Shown: positions 23,680-30,934 of the stretch, piece after piece | Position numbering within the stretch: position 1 is the stretch's first letter | How the letters are laid out: each line of letters starts with the position of its first letter | Source: Candidatus Tectimicrobiota bacterium | GTDB lineage: Bacteria; JACPSX01 | DNA: 30,934 bases | Assembly: GCA_016193065.1 (NCBI GenBank) | Contig: JACPSX010000261.1 | Span: 1-30,934, forward strand | Direction of reading: 5' to 3' | Program-made: the position numbers and the translations under genes | The notes under the pieces: generated by a model | The model's input: only the letters and a program-made list of their open reading frames with translations | Told to the model about the DNA's origin: nothing | The model's database searches: none

Positions 23680-24477
23680 TCAGGCATTGGTTTCGGCGGG
23701 GGCTTGACTCGCTTCGACTTCATCTTCTGCTGCGGTTTCCACTAGAGATTGGGCGGGTTCTTCCGTGCCAACGGCCGTGCCCGCCGTGGCACTCGAGCGG
23801 GCGCGCCCCTCAAGGACAGCATCGGCAATCATGCCCGTGATCAGGCGAATGGACCGGATGGCATCGTCGTTTCCGGGAATGACGTAGCTCACTTCATCTG
23901 GATCGCAATTCGTATCCACAAGAGCAATCGTCGGGACGGAGAGCTTGCGAGCTTCGCTCAGCGCGATCCGCTCTTTTTTGGTATCCACGAGGAAAACCGC
24001 CCTGGGCAGGCTGTCCATATCCTTAATTCCCAACAGATACTTTTCGAGCTTGGCCCTTTCCTTCTCCAGATGGATGACTTCCTTCTTGGTAAGGGACTCG
24101 AATGTCCCGTCCTGTTTCATGCGCTCGATTTCTTTCAGGCGGTTGACGCTTTTGCGGATCGTACTGAAATTAGTCAGCATGCCCCCCAGCCAACGCTGGT
24201 TCACGTAAAACATCTGGCAGCGGCTGGCTTCTTCGCAAATGATCTCCTGGGCCTGTTTTTTCGTGCCCACGAAGAGGATGGAGCCTCCTTCGGCGGCCAC
24301 GTCTCGGGCAACCTTGCAAGCCTCTTTTAACTTGCGAACGGTCTTTTGCAGATCAATGATGTAGATGCCGTTTCGGGCTCCAAAAATGTACTTTTTCATC
24401 TTTGGATTCCAGCGCTTGGTTTGATGCCCGAAATGGGTCCCCGCTTCCAGAAGCTGCTTCATCGTGATCGTGGCCAA
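23680..24477 (-). CDS. rpsB: 30S ribosomal protein S2
   Basis: 265 residues. Typical S2 stretches are [82 protein letters not shown] and [24 protein letters not shown]. The acidic, alanine-rich C-terminal extension after about residue 230 varies between species. The start is a TTG with GGAGGAGGAG 5 nt upstream. An in-frame ATG five codons later is farther from it. Confidence 0.98.
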   Translation of the reverse strand: MATITMKQLLEAGTHFGHQTKRWNPKMKKYIFGARNGIYIIDLQKTVRKLKEACKVARDVAAEGGSILFVGTKKQAQEIICEEASRCQMFYVNQRWLGGMLTNFSTIRKSVNRLKEIERMKQDGTFESLTKKEVIHLEKERAKLEKYLLGIKDMDSLPRAVFLVDTKKERIALSEARKLSVPTIALVDTNCDPDEVSYVIPGNDDAIRSIRLITGMIADAVLEGRARSSATAGTAVGTEEPAQSLVETAAEDEVEASQAPAETNA

Positions 24478-24559
24478 ACGTTCTCCTCCTCCGTACCTTG
24501 CCCTCCTCTAGAGCACTCTTAAGAAGTAACCGCCGCCAGCGGTAGTGTGTAATCTGTTG

Positions 24560-24588
24560 ATATTATCACGTCTTAGCTGACTTCGCAA
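24560..24588 (-). promoter_or_regulatory. Candidate promoter of the rpsB-led run
   Basis: On the minus strand, -35 TTGCGA (24588-24583), 17 bp, -10 TAATAT (24565-24560). The leader downstream contains a small ACCGC...GCGGT stem, possibly part of an S2 autoregulatory site. It lies immediately after the argJ stop, so the run can be expressed independently of argC-argJ. Confidence 0.45.
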
Positions 24589-24602
24589 GGATAAAATCAC
24601 CC

Positions 24603-25820
24603 CTAACTTCGGTAAGCCGCATTAATCCGCACGTATTCGGGCGATAGGTCCGAGGCCCACACCACCGCTTCACCGGATCCCCGGTGCAGGTGAATCCGCA
24701 TGGATATGTTCCGCTTTCTCATCAATTTCCTGACTTTTGCCTCCTGGGCGGGAGGCAAGGGCTCTCCCCGGCGAACCAGAGAAAACTTTCCGATGGACAA
24801 ATCGACACGGTCCGGATTGAAAGGGACCCCCGCATTTCCAGCCGCAGCCAGGATCCTCCCCCAGTTGGGATCCTCCCCAAACAGGGCCGTTTTCACCAAG
24901 GGAGAGTTGGCAATGGCCAGCCCCACGGCTTTCGCCTGGGCTGCCGAGGGGGCGCCCTGGACGTTTACTTCCAAAAGCTTCGTGGCGCCTTCCCCATCCT
25001 GCACGATCATCTTGGCCAAATCCAGACAAACCGCAAGGAGAGCCTCCTTGAACAGAGCGCCAAAGGGGGTCTTCTCGTCGATCTCCGGGGCCACCCGCTT
25101 CTCCCCGGTTGCCAGCAAGAAGACGCAATCGTTGGTACTCGTATCCCCATCGACCGTGATCCGATTGAAGGACTTTTCGACGGCCTCCCGCAAAATCTTC
25201 TGGAGCACCCCTCGACGAGCATACGCGTCCGTGGCCAGAAAGCAGAGCATCGTGGCCATCCGGGGGGAGATCATCCCCGAGCCTTTGGCAATCCCCCCGA
25301 GGCTCACCGGATAGCCCCCCACCTCCCAGCGCAAAGCCGCAAGCTTGGGCCGTGTGTCCGTGGTCATTATCGCCCGGCCGGCATCTCCTCCCCCGTTTCC
25401 GCGCAACGCCTTGACCAGAGAGGGTATAGCACTGACAATGCGCCTCATAGGCAGCCTTTTTCCAATCACGCCCGTTGAAGCCACCAGGACGCGGCTCGGA
25501 GAAACCCCCAGGCAGGCCGCTGTCACCTCCGCCATTTTGCAGGCATCCCGGTAGCCCTGCGCTCCCGTGCAGGCATTCGCATTGCCGCTATTGGCCACGA
25601 TAGCCCGGATCTTCCCGGTGCGGATCTGCTGTCGGGAGAAGCGCACAGGAGCCGCCTGGACTTGATTCGAGGTAAACACGCCCGCCGCTGTGGCGTCCCG
25701 CTCGCAAAAGATCAGGGCAAGGTCCCCGCCCTTCTTTTTTATCCCACAGTGGACACCGGCCGCCTTCACCCCGGGGACTGCCGTAATCCCTCCCTTCAGA
25801 CGCTTGAGCCCTTTCCTCAT
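24603..25820 (-). CDS. argJ: Arginine biosynthesis protein ArgJ (ornithine acetyltransferase)
   Basis: 405 residues. It transfers the acetyl group from N-acetylornithine to glutamate; some members also use acetyl-CoA. The self-cleavage site Ala189-Thr190 lies in SPRMATMLCFLATD, giving the Thr nucleophile of the beta chain. Other family stretches are AAGVFTSNQVQAAPV, IVANSGNANACTG, VASTGVIGKRLPM, VDGDTSTNDCVFLLATG and GEDPNWGRILAAAGNAG. It lies 21 nt after argC in a two-gene unit. Confidence 0.97.
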   Translation of the reverse strand: MRKGLKRLKGGITAVPGVKAAGVHCGIKKKGGDLALIFCERDATAAGVFTSNQVQAAPVRFSRQQIRTGKIRAIVANSGNANACTGAQGYRDACKMAEVTAACLGVSPSRVLVASTGVIGKRLPMRRIVSAIPSLVKALRGNGGGDAGRAIMTTDTRPKLAALRWEVGGYPVSLGGIAKGSGMISPRMATMLCFLATDAYARRGVLQKILREAVEKSFNRITVDGDTSTNDCVFLLATGEKRVAPEIDEKTPFGALFKEALLAVCLDLAKMIVQDGEGATKLLEVNVQGAPSAAQAKAVGLAIANSPLVKTALFGEDPNWGRILAAAGNAGVPFNPDRVDLSIGKFSLVRRGEPLPPAQEAKVRKLMRKRNISMRIHLHRGSGEAVVWASDLSPEYVRINAAYRS

Positions 25821-25841
25821 AATTCATTCCCTACCTTCGGC

Positions 25842-26888
25842 TTAGGGAAAAAGGCCGGCCCCTTCCAGCCCCTCTCTCTCGTCGAAGCCGAACATCAGGT
25901 TCATGTTCTGGATCGCCTGTCCCGCCGCCCCCTTCACGAGATTATCAAGCGCGCTCACTACGATGAGCCGGCCCACTCTGCGGTCCACATAGATCCCCAC
26001 ATCGCAGAAATTGGACCCCAGCGTATCCTTTGTGGCAGGGAACTGGCCGGACTCCCGGACCCGGACAAATGGCTCGGAGGCATACTGCTTCTGGTAGAGC
26101 CCCAGCATCGCGCTTTCATCCGCCGAGCCCGTTAGAGAAGCATACGCTGTCGTCAAGATCCCCCTCGTCATAGGGATGAGATGGGGAGTAAAGGACACCC
26201 GCACGGGACCCCCCGCCCGCACCGACAGCTCCTGCTCGATTTCGGGAGTGTGCCGGTGGCGCCCTAAACCGTATGCGCGCACGCTCTCGTTGCACTCACC
26301 AAACAGATAGGCCAGATCCACCTGGCGGCCCGCCCCGGAAACCCCCGACTTGGCGTCAATGACAATGGAATCCTCCCGGATAACCCCGCACCCCAGAACC
26401 GGGAGCAGGGCCAGAATCGCCCCGGTCGGGTAGCAGCCCGGGTTGGCGACCAAAACGGCGGAATGGATCTCCCGGCGATAGACTTCCGGAAGGCCGTATA
26501 CGGCGCTGCCCAGAAGGCCCGGAAAACTGTGGGTGATGCCGTACCATTCCTCGTACAGCCCGGGATCCCGCAGGCGGAAGTCGGCGCTCAGATCAACCAC
26601 CTTTTTCCCCTGGTCGAGGAGCCCGGGGATCACCCCCATCGCGGTCTTGTGCGGCAGGGCCACAAAGACCAGGTCGCAATCGTTGGTAGCCTTAAGATCA
26701 TCGAGAGAGGTAAAGGAGCCGTCAAAATACCCCTGGAGGGAAGGAAAGGTGCGGGAGATCACCTGGCCAGCGTAGCGGTCAGCCGTGGCGTGGGTAACCT
26801 TTACCCGGGGATGACTCCAGAGGAGGCGCAGGAGTTCCGCCCCCGTGTACCCGCTGGCACCCGCAATGGCAACCTTGAGCTTGTCCAC
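25842..26888 (-). CDS. argC: N-acetyl-gamma-glutamyl-phosphate reductase
   Basis: 348 residues. An NADPH-dependent reductase, the third step of arginine synthesis. The nucleotide-binding AIAGASGYTGAELLRLL is at the N-terminus. The catalytic Cys152 lies in VANPGCYPTGAIL, and SGVSGAGRQ and the LIPMTRGILTTAYASL segment follow. The GTG start has GGGAGG upstream at unusually close spacing. It lies downstream of the rpsI terminator, so it likely has its own promoter in the 56 nt before its start or is read by leakage. Confidence 0.97.
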   Translation of the reverse strand: MDKLKVAIAGASGYTGAELLRLLWSHPRVKVTHATADRYAGQVISRTFPSLQGYFDGSFTSLDDLKATNDCDLVFVALPHKTAMGVIPGLLDQGKKVVDLSADFRLRDPGLYEEWYGITHSFPGLLGSAVYGLPEVYRREIHSAVLVANPGCYPTGAILALLPVLGCGVIREDSIVIDAKSGVSGAGRQVDLAYLFGECNESVRAYGLGRHRHTPEIEQELSVRAGGPVRVSFTPHLIPMTRGILTTAYASLTGSADESAMLGLYQKQYASEPFVRVRESGQFPATKDTLGSNFCDVGIYVDRRVGRLIVVSALDNLVKGAAGQAIQNMNLMFGFDEREGLEGAGLFP

Positions 26889-26944
26889 AGCCTCCCACCC
26901 GCAGCCTTTTCAAAAAATGCCAGGCCGCCTGACCACCAGGGCCC

Positions 26945-26979
26945 AAAAAATTAAGGAAGGCCCTCTTTGACCTTCCTTA
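26945..26979 (-). terminator. Intrinsic terminator of rplM-rpsI
   Basis: On the minus strand TAAGGAAGG (26979-26971) pairs perfectly with CCTTCCTTA (26960-26952) around a 10-nt loop. A run of T (26950-26945) follows. It lies 28 nt after the rpsI stop. Confidence 0.85.
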
Positions 26980-27006
26980 GGAACAAGTATGACCGACCAG
27001 AAAAAC

Positions 27007-27399
27007 CTAGCGCTTGGAGAATTGGAAACGTTTCCGGGCCCCTTTCTGGCCGTACTTTTTGCGCTCCTTCACCCTGGAGTCCCGAGTCAAGAAACCGGCT
27101 CTCTTTAAGTGTTGCCTCAATCCTGGATTGAAGAGGAGCAGCGCCTTGGCGATCCCATGTTTAACGGCCCCCGCCTGACCCGACAGTCCTCCCCCTTCCA
27201 CCGTAGCTCGGACGCCAAATTGTCCCGAAGTGTTCGTCACCTCAAAGGGCTGCTGAATTTCCATCCGGGAAGTCTCGCGTCCGAAGTATTCCTCCACAGG
27301 GCGCCGATTCACCAACACAGAGTCCTCTCCCGGGGTGATCCACACTCGCGCTACCGCGCTCTTTCGTTTCCCCGTTGCGTAATAGTTCATCGTGGTCAA
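27007..27399 (-). CDS. rpsI: 30S ribosomal protein S9
   Basis: 130 residues. Typical S9: [46 protein letters not shown], and the basic end [16 protein letters not shown] that reaches the P-site tRNA. The TTG at 27399 follows GAGAGGTG at short spacing. The ATG at 27390 would be too far from it, so TTG is preferred, though not certain. It starts 20 nt after rplM. Confidence 0.97.
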   Translation of the reverse strand: MTTMNYYATGKRKSAVARVWITPGEDSVLVNRRPVEEYFGRETSRMEIQQPFEVTNTSGQFGVRATVEGGGLSGQAGAVKHGIAKALLLFNPGLRQHLKRAGFLTRDSRVKERKKYGQKGARKRFQFSKR

Positions 27400-27419
27400 G
27401 ATTCACCTCTCATGGGGCT

Positions 27420-27851
27420 TCAAAGCTCAACCGTCTCGGGCTTCTGCGCCTGATGGGGGTGCTCAGCGGCCGGGTAGACTTTCAGCTTGCCGATGAGCTG
27501 CCTGCCCAGGCGATTTTTGGGGAGCATCCCGCGCACGGCGTTCTCTATGATCCGCTCCGGTTTTGCGGCCAGGACTTCTGCGGCGCTCTCGGAGTGTAAT
27601 CCTCCCGGATATCTTGAATGTCGAATGTATTTCTTGTCCTGGAGTTTTTTACCCGTCAGCACCACCTGAGCCGCATTGACCACGATCACATGATCTCCCG
27701 TGTCCAGATGGGGGGTAAACGCCGGCTTGTTTTTGCCGCGCAAGATCCTGGCCACTTCACTGGCCAGACGGCCCAGAACCTTTCCTCTGGCATCGACCAG
27801 GTACCACTTCTTCGCAATTTCTGCCAAGTTTGGCGTTAATGTTCCGCGCAC
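27420..27851 (-). CDS. rplM: 50S ribosomal protein L13
   Basis: 143 residues. Typical L13: [54 protein letters not shown], and [32 protein letters not shown] at the C-terminus. The GTG start is supported by AGGGAG 8 nt upstream. It is the first gene of the rplM-rpsI operon. Confidence 0.98.
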   Translation of the reverse strand: MRGTLTPNLAEIAKKWYLVDARGKVLGRLASEVARILRGKNKPAFTPHLDTGDHVIVVNAAQVVLTGKKLQDKKYIRHSRYPGGLHSESAAEVLAAKPERIIENAVRGMLPKNRLGRQLIGKLKVYPAAEHPHQAQKPETVEL

Positions 27852-27903
27852 TCTGAATTCTCCCTAAAAAATCAAAGACTTGCGAAGGATCAGGCGCACG
27901 CAG

Positions 27904-27932
27904 ATGGTACAGTGGTCCCGGCAGTCTGTCAA
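27904..27932 (-). promoter_or_regulatory. Promoter of rplM-rpsI
   Basis: On the minus strand a perfect -35 TTGACA (27932-27927), a 17-bp spacer and -10 TACCAT (27909-27904, four of six). It is about 53 bp upstream of the rplM start. Confidence 0.7.
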
Positions 27933-28027
27933 GGGAAATTTAGCCCTTTCCGGCCCGCCGCGCCGGGTTTGGCCCGCCAATTTTTGTGGCGCCACAGGAA
28001 AAGGGCCGCATCCCGCCCTTCGCTTCC

Positions 28028-28047
28028 GGGTACCCGCCTTGCGGGTG
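28028..28047. repeat. Family C hairpin
   Basis: GGGTACCCGC-CTT-GCGGGTG. The ACCCGC and GCGGGT arms pair around a 3-nt loop. The same 22-nt sequence, including TT after the hairpin, recurs 114 bp downstream at 28142. Near-identical forms occur at 6032 and 6077, and variants at 5947 and 12157. Confidence 0.65.
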
Positions 28048-28141
28048 TTCCGCAGCGACCCTGTCGGGCCTGCGCTTGGACGAAGCTTCCGGAATTCCCT
28101 GCGGTCAGTTCCGGCTTTCATCCGGCGCAGGCCTCGGTGGC

Positions 28142-28161
28142 GGGTACCCGCCTTGCGGGTG
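28142..28161. repeat. Family C hairpin
   Basis: Exact repeat of the 28028-28047 element, in direct orientation. Confidence 0.65.
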
Positions 28162-28219
28162 TTGCTGCTCCCGGCAGTTTTGCTCAGGGCGGGAATGTCG
28201 GCCCCCTCAGTGCTCTGCT

Positions 28220-28334
28220 TCCGAGGGGTTGCCCCCGTAGGCGATCTAAGCGGTTGCGAGGAAGAGACCTCTCAATCCGGCTGATACAACTCGCGTCGCA
28301 AGCGCTTCGTGAGCCCAAGGGGGCACCCCGAGGA
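28220..28334. repeat. Structured intergenic repeat, family B copy 3
   Basis: The outer arms are TCCGAGGGGTTGCCCCC (28220-28236) and GGGGGCACCCCGAGGA (28319-28334). The inner arms are AAGCGGTTGCGA (28248-28259) and TCGCAAGCGCTT (28296-28307), pairing at 11 of 12 with the same G-G mismatch as copy 1. From 28271 to 28361 it is nearly identical (89 of 91 by eye) to the inverted copy at the right window edge. Confidence 0.78.
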
Positions 28335-28375
28335 TGCCGAAGAGAAACTGGGGGTGGGCAAACCGTGCAGGGGCG

Positions 28376-28404
28376 TTGCCAAACTTCCGGGGGACCACTA
28401 TAAT
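28376..28404 (+). promoter_or_regulatory. Promoter of ccdA
   Basis: -35 TTGCCA (five of six, 28376-28381), a 17-bp spacer and a perfect -10 TATAAT (28399-28404). It lies 46 bp before the start codon, directly beyond the end of repeat B. Confidence 0.75.
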
Positions 28405-28450
28405 TGCGCCCAACATCTGCTGCGGAAAACGGCAGGAGGGGAGCAGTTTC

Positions 28451-29197
28451 ATGGAAAACCTCGGGCAAATAACGGTCCTGATGGCCCTTAGCGCGGGGGT
28501 CTTCTCGTTCCTGTCTCCTTGTGTCCTGCCCTTGTTCCCTTCCTACTTATCGTTCATCAGCGGAGTCTCTCTCGATCAGATGCTTGCCCCTTCCGATCGA
28601 ACCCAGGTTCGCAAACGGGTTGTTTTCAATTCCCTCTGCTTCATCCTGGGGTTTTCCCTGGTCTTCGTGGCGCTGGGGGCCTCGGTGACTCTCCTGGGGC
28701 AACTCCTGCTGAGGCACCAGGTCGTGCTGCGCAAGGCGGGAGGCATCCTGATCGTGATCTTCGGCCTCTACCTGACCGGCGTGCTCAAACTCCCATTCCT
28801 GGCGCGCTACCGCCAGTTCAACCTGGAGAAAAAGCCATCGGGGTACCTGGGTTCATTTCTCGTGGGCTGCACGTTCTCTATTGGCTGGACCCCTTGCGTC
28901 GGCCCCATTCTGGGATCCATCCTCCTGGTGGCCAGTACGTCCGAGGACATAAGCCGCGGGATCACCCTGTTGCTCTTCTACTCGGCGGGATTGGCCCTCC
29001 CCTTTTTCGTGGGCTCCCTGAGTATTGAACGGTTTCTGCCGCTGTTCCAGCGCTACCGGAAACTCATCCCGGTTCTGCACACTGTGGCCGGCCTCATGCT
29101 CATCGCCGTGGGGGTTCTTCTCTACACAAACTACCTGACCCGCCTGAACAGCTACGCATTGCAGCTCACGCCGCGCTGGCTCTGGGAACGCCTCTGA
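28451..29197 (+). CDS. ccdA: Cytochrome c biogenesis protein CcdA (DsbD-like transmembrane domain)
   Basis: 248 residues from the ATG at 28451. It is preceded by GGAGGGGAG; an upstream extension of the frame would read through repeat B and the promoter. It moves reducing equivalents from cytoplasmic thioredoxin across the inner membrane to apocytochrome c reductants. The redox pair is Cys24 in FLSPCVLPLFPSYLSF and Cys149 in GWTPCVGPILGS, each in a transmembrane helix. About six or seven hydrophobic segments are visible. It is convergent with ccmB. The pairing with the heme exporter genes fits a cytochrome c maturation role. Confidence 0.93.
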   Translation: MENLGQITVLMALSAGVFSFLSPCVLPLFPSYLSFISGVSLDQMLAPSDRTQVRKRVVFNSLCFILGFSLVFVALGASVTLLGQLLLRHQVVLRKAGGILIVIFGLYLTGVLKLPFLARYRQFNLEKKPSGYLGSFLVGCTFSIGWTPCVGPILGSILLVASTSEDISRGITLLLFYSAGLALPFFVGSLSIERFLPLFQRYRKLIPVLHTVAGLMLIAVGVLLYTNYLTRLNSYALQLTPRWLWERL

Positions 29198-29233
29198 CGA
29201 GTCACGCACTTCCGGACCTCGGCTCCACATCTT

Positions 29234-29264
29234 GCTGACCGCTGATTGCTGACTGCTGAATGCT
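29234..29264. repeat. GCTGANN heptad tandem repeat, copy 1
   Basis: GCTGACC-GCTGATT-GCTGACT-GCTGAAT-GCT: four heptads of form GCTGANN. An inverted counterpart lies at 30783-30809 on the other side of ccmA-ccmB. Confidence 0.65.
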
Positions 29265-29273
29265 ATCCTGGAG

Positions 29274-29951
29274 TTATTCCTCGACCACGTACTCGAAGGT
29301 GAGAAAACAGATCACCACAAAGATCACGTCGAAGACGCCGAGCAGCTTGAGCCAGTCGCCCGCATCTCCCAGGGGATCTCCGGCCAGCACCTTCCCGGTG
29401 GCCTTTACGGCCGCAATGATCACCGGCACCGCGACGGGGAACAGCAGAATCGGCAACATGACCTCCCGGGTCCGGGTGTTGACGGACATGGCGGCAAACA
29501 AGGTGCCCACGGCGGCAAAGCCGATCGTGCTCAAGACGATGACCACGATCAAGCGCAGGATGACCTCGAGCAGGGGAAGGTTTAAGAAGGCGGCAAAAAC
29601 AGGGAAGGCAAAGATCTCTATAATCCCCATGAACAACACGTTGCCGATCATCTTCCCCAGGTAAATCGCACCCCGGTCCATGGGGCTCAACAGGAGCCCC
29701 TGCAAGCAATCATTTTCTTTCTCGGCCAGGAAGGAACGGTTCAGGCCCAGGACTCCGCCGAAGGTGAAGGCAACCCACAAAATTCCAGGGGCTAGTTCCC
29801 TCATCCGCTGACTGCCCGGATCGAACGCAAAGGCGAAGATGAGCGCCACCAAGAGGGTGAAGACCAACAAGCTGGTGAAGATCTCCTTGGTGCGGAACTC
29901 CGTCGTGATGTCTTTCCAAAGAATGATCCGAATGAGATTCAAGTACCCCAT
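29274..29951 (-). CDS. ccmB: Heme exporter membrane protein CcmB
   Basis: 225 residues with about six hydrophobic segments. It is the permease of the CcmAB(C) complex needed to load heme onto CcmE in system I cytochrome c maturation. Family stretches are KDITTEFRTKEIFTSLLVF, WVAFTFGGVLGLNRSFLAEKENDCLQGLLLSP, IYLGKMIGNVLF and EVMLPILLFPVAVPVIIAAV. Its ATG overlaps the end of ccmA by 13 nt. The usual next gene, ccmC, is absent; the opposite strand carries ccdA there. Confidence 0.94.
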   Translation of the reverse strand: MGYLNLIRIILWKDITTEFRTKEIFTSLLVFTLLVALIFAFAFDPGSQRMRELAPGILWVAFTFGGVLGLNRSFLAEKENDCLQGLLLSPMDRGAIYLGKMIGNVLFMGIIEIFAFPVFAAFLNLPLLEVILRLIVVIVLSTIGFAAVGTLFAAMSVNTRTREVMLPILLFPVAVPVIIAAVKATGKVLAGDPLGDAGDWLKLLGVFDVIFVVICFLTFEYVVEE

Positions 29952-30682
29952 CCGACTCTCTCCCCCACGTGCTCGTAGTAGACCGCTTCCAGATCCTGAA
30001 GCCCGATCCTCGCCGCTCTCTCCTGGTAGACGATCTTCCCGGCCACCAGGATGGCGACCCAGTCACTGATCTCAAGGCCGCGGCCCAGATCATGGGTCGT
30101 GAGAATGATCCCCTTGCCTTGCCGCCGCACGTCCAAGAGAGCGGTGTTGAGGATGCGTACGGCATGCTGGTCCAGACCCGTGTAGGGCTCGTCGAGCAGC
30201 AAGACCTTGGGATCGTGAAGAATGGCGCGAGCTATGGCCAGCCTCTGCTCCATGCCCCGGGAAAAGGTGCGCACCGGATCGTCTTTGCGCTCCTCGAGAC
30301 CCACCATGGCCAGAAGTTTTTCGATTGGGTCCCGCCCCCCGCTGCATCCGTACAGGGAAGCGTAGAAATGCAAATTCTCCCGGGCTGTCAGGCTCCCGTA
30401 GAGAAAACTGCGATGGGCGACCACTCCGATTTTCCGGCGCAGGTCTTCTCCTTCCTTGCGCAGGTCGTGGCCGGCAATCCGGATTGTCCCTTCCTCAGGT
30501 CGCAAGGAGGTGGACAAAACGCGGATCAGGGTGCTCTTGCCGGCCCCGTTGGGACCGAAGATGGTGAGAATCTCGCCGGCCCCTAACTCCAGGTTGACGC
30601 CCCGCAGGACCTTACGATAGCCGTAGGATCGGGTCAGCCCTTCGATGCGCACCAGCGGCTCCGGCTGCTGTCCTTTCTCCAT
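29939..30682 (-). CDS. ccmA: Heme exporter ATP-binding protein CcmA
   Basis: 247 residues. The ATPase of the Ccm heme-handling complex. Walker A is GPNGAGKST at residues 43-51. The ABC signature appears as FSRGMEQRLAIARAI, Walker B as KVLLLDEPYTGLD, and the switch His in LTTHDLGRG. Assignment as CcmA rather than a generic ABC ATPase rests on the overlapping ccmB. The start has GGGAGG 7 nt upstream. Confidence 0.92.
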   Translation of the reverse strand: MEKGQQPEPLVRIEGLTRSYGYRKVLRGVNLELGAGEILTIFGPNGAGKSTLIRVLSTSLRPEEGTIRIAGHDLRKEGEDLRRKIGVVAHRSFLYGSLTARENLHFYASLYGCSGGRDPIEKLLAMVGLEERKDDPVRTFSRGMEQRLAIARAILHDPKVLLLDEPYTGLDQHAVRILNTALLDVRRQGKGIILTTHDLGRGLEISDWVAILVAGKIVYQERAARIGLQDLEAVYYEHVGERVGWGT

Positions 30683-30747
30683 CCCAATCCTCCCGCCGTT
30701 TGAGAATCGCCAGAGGCAACCCTCTCACAGAAGTCAAAAACTTCGGA

Positions 30748-30776
30748 ATGATGCCACGCCCTTCCCCATGCGTCAA
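30748..30776 (-). promoter_or_regulatory. Candidate promoter of ccmA-ccmB
   Basis: On the minus strand -35 TTGACG (30776-30771), a 17-bp spacer and -10 CATCAT (30753-30748, four of six). It is 66 bp before the ccmA start. Confidence 0.45.
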
Positions 30777-30782
30777 TACAGA

Positions 30783-30809
30783 TCAGCAGTCAGCGGCCAG
30801 CACTCAGCT
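30783..30809. repeat. GCTGANN heptad tandem repeat, copy 2 (inverted)
   Basis: Read on the minus strand, this gives about four GCTGANN-like heptads (one is GCTGGCC). It is inverted relative to 29234-29264, so the pair brackets ccmA-ccmB. Confidence 0.6.
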
Positions 30810-30843
30810 AAGAATTCGGAACAAGAAGCAAGAAAGAAGGCCC

Positions 30844-30934
30844 TTGCCCACCCCCAGTTTCTCTTCGGCATCCTCGGGGTGCCCCCTTGGGCTCACGAAG
30901 CGCTTGCGACGCGAGTTGTGTCGGCCGGATTGAG
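30844..30934. repeat. Structured intergenic repeat, family B copy 4, inverted and cut by the window edge
   Basis: The reverse complement of 30844-30934 matches 28271-28361 at 89 of 91 positions by eye. It holds the right inner arm, the right outer arm and about 27 further bases (GCCGAAGAGAAACTGGG and on). The other half lies outside the window. Confidence 0.75.

Larger units (their letters stand above)
27852..28450. other. Repeat-rich gene-free stretch between divergent rplM and ccdA
   Basis: 599 nt without a credible gene. It contains the rplM promoter (27904-27932), two family C hairpins (28028-28047, 28142-28161), family B copy 3 (28220-28334) and the ccdA promoter (28376-28404). Part of it stays open in the ccdA frame, but that reads through repeat B. 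Confidence 0.7.

Noticed and set aside
28028-28334. CRISPR array
   Set aside because: The repeats are few, of different families, unevenly spaced and palindromic. There are no regular spacers and no cas genes.
28334-28450. N-terminal extension of CcdA
   Set aside because: It reads through repeat B and the promoter. The CcdA fold begins at the ATG at 28451, which has a strong ribosome binding site.
30700-30933. Open frame at the right edge
   Set aside because: It is made of the ccmA upstream region, the heptad repeat and repeat B read through. No domain is visible.

Overview
The window is a chromosomal segment of a GC-rich (about 60% by eye), Gram-negative bacterium. It carries a heme exporter and CcdA for cytochrome c maturation, a type IV prepilin peptidase, a bifunctional PBP1A, an outer-membrane beta-barrel and several small secreted proteins. 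The housekeeping order rplM-rpsI / argC-argJ / rpsB-tsf-pyrH-frr-uppS-cdsA-dxr recalls deltaproteobacteria and neighbouring deep lineages. Together with orphan NMT1-like binding proteins, a UbiD decarboxylase and a bicupin protein, my best guess is Methylomirabilota (NC10) or a close relative, but this is a guess from gene content only. No phage, insertion sequence, transposase, CRISPR array or defence locus was recognised.

Layout. 1-3825 (+): an accessory envelope cluster with a 5'-truncated glycine-zipper protein, a beta-barrel, two paralogous secreted proteins that share a duplicated leader, a single-domain response regulator, a tiny lipoprotein-like peptide and a secreted protein with an internal repeat. 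3841-5883 (+): PBP1A. 6128-7705 (-): bicupin and YjbQ. 7821-7895 (+): tRNA-Val(CAC). 8304-10271 (+): a Crp/Fnr regulator and an NMT1-like binding protein. 10368-11816 (-): glycogen synthase. 12251-24477 (-): fifteen consecutive genes on one strand, read as rpsB-tsf-pyrH-frr-uppS-cdsA-dxr-pgpA-pncC-thpR-recA-recX-pilD-(binding protein)-ubiD. Spacing is mostly tight, broken by a 148-nt gap after tsf and a structured repeat between recA and recX. 24603-26888 (-): argC-argJ. 27007-27851 (-): rplM-rpsI, with a promoter and an intrinsic terminator that can both be read. 28451-29197 (+): ccdA. 29274-30682 (-): ccmA-ccmB.

How the genes work together. The minus-strand core couples translation (S2, EF-Ts, RRF, L13, S9), UMP kinase, undecaprenyl and phospholipid precursor synthesis (UppS, CdsA, PgpA), the MEP isoprenoid step (Dxr) and recombination (RecA, RecX). 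ArgC and ArgJ make ornithine precursors. CcmA, CcmB and CcdA serve cytochrome c maturation. PBP1A uses the lipid II whose carrier depends on UppS.

The least explained content is intergenic. At least three families of structured repeats are seen. Family A (two copies) has nested stems. Family B (three full-length copies, one half copy and one copy cut by the window edge) keeps its inner stem by compensatory changes. Family C is a small GGGTACCCGC...GCGGGTG hairpin. Inverted copies of B and of a GCTGANN heptad repeat bracket the ccdA / ccmAB block.
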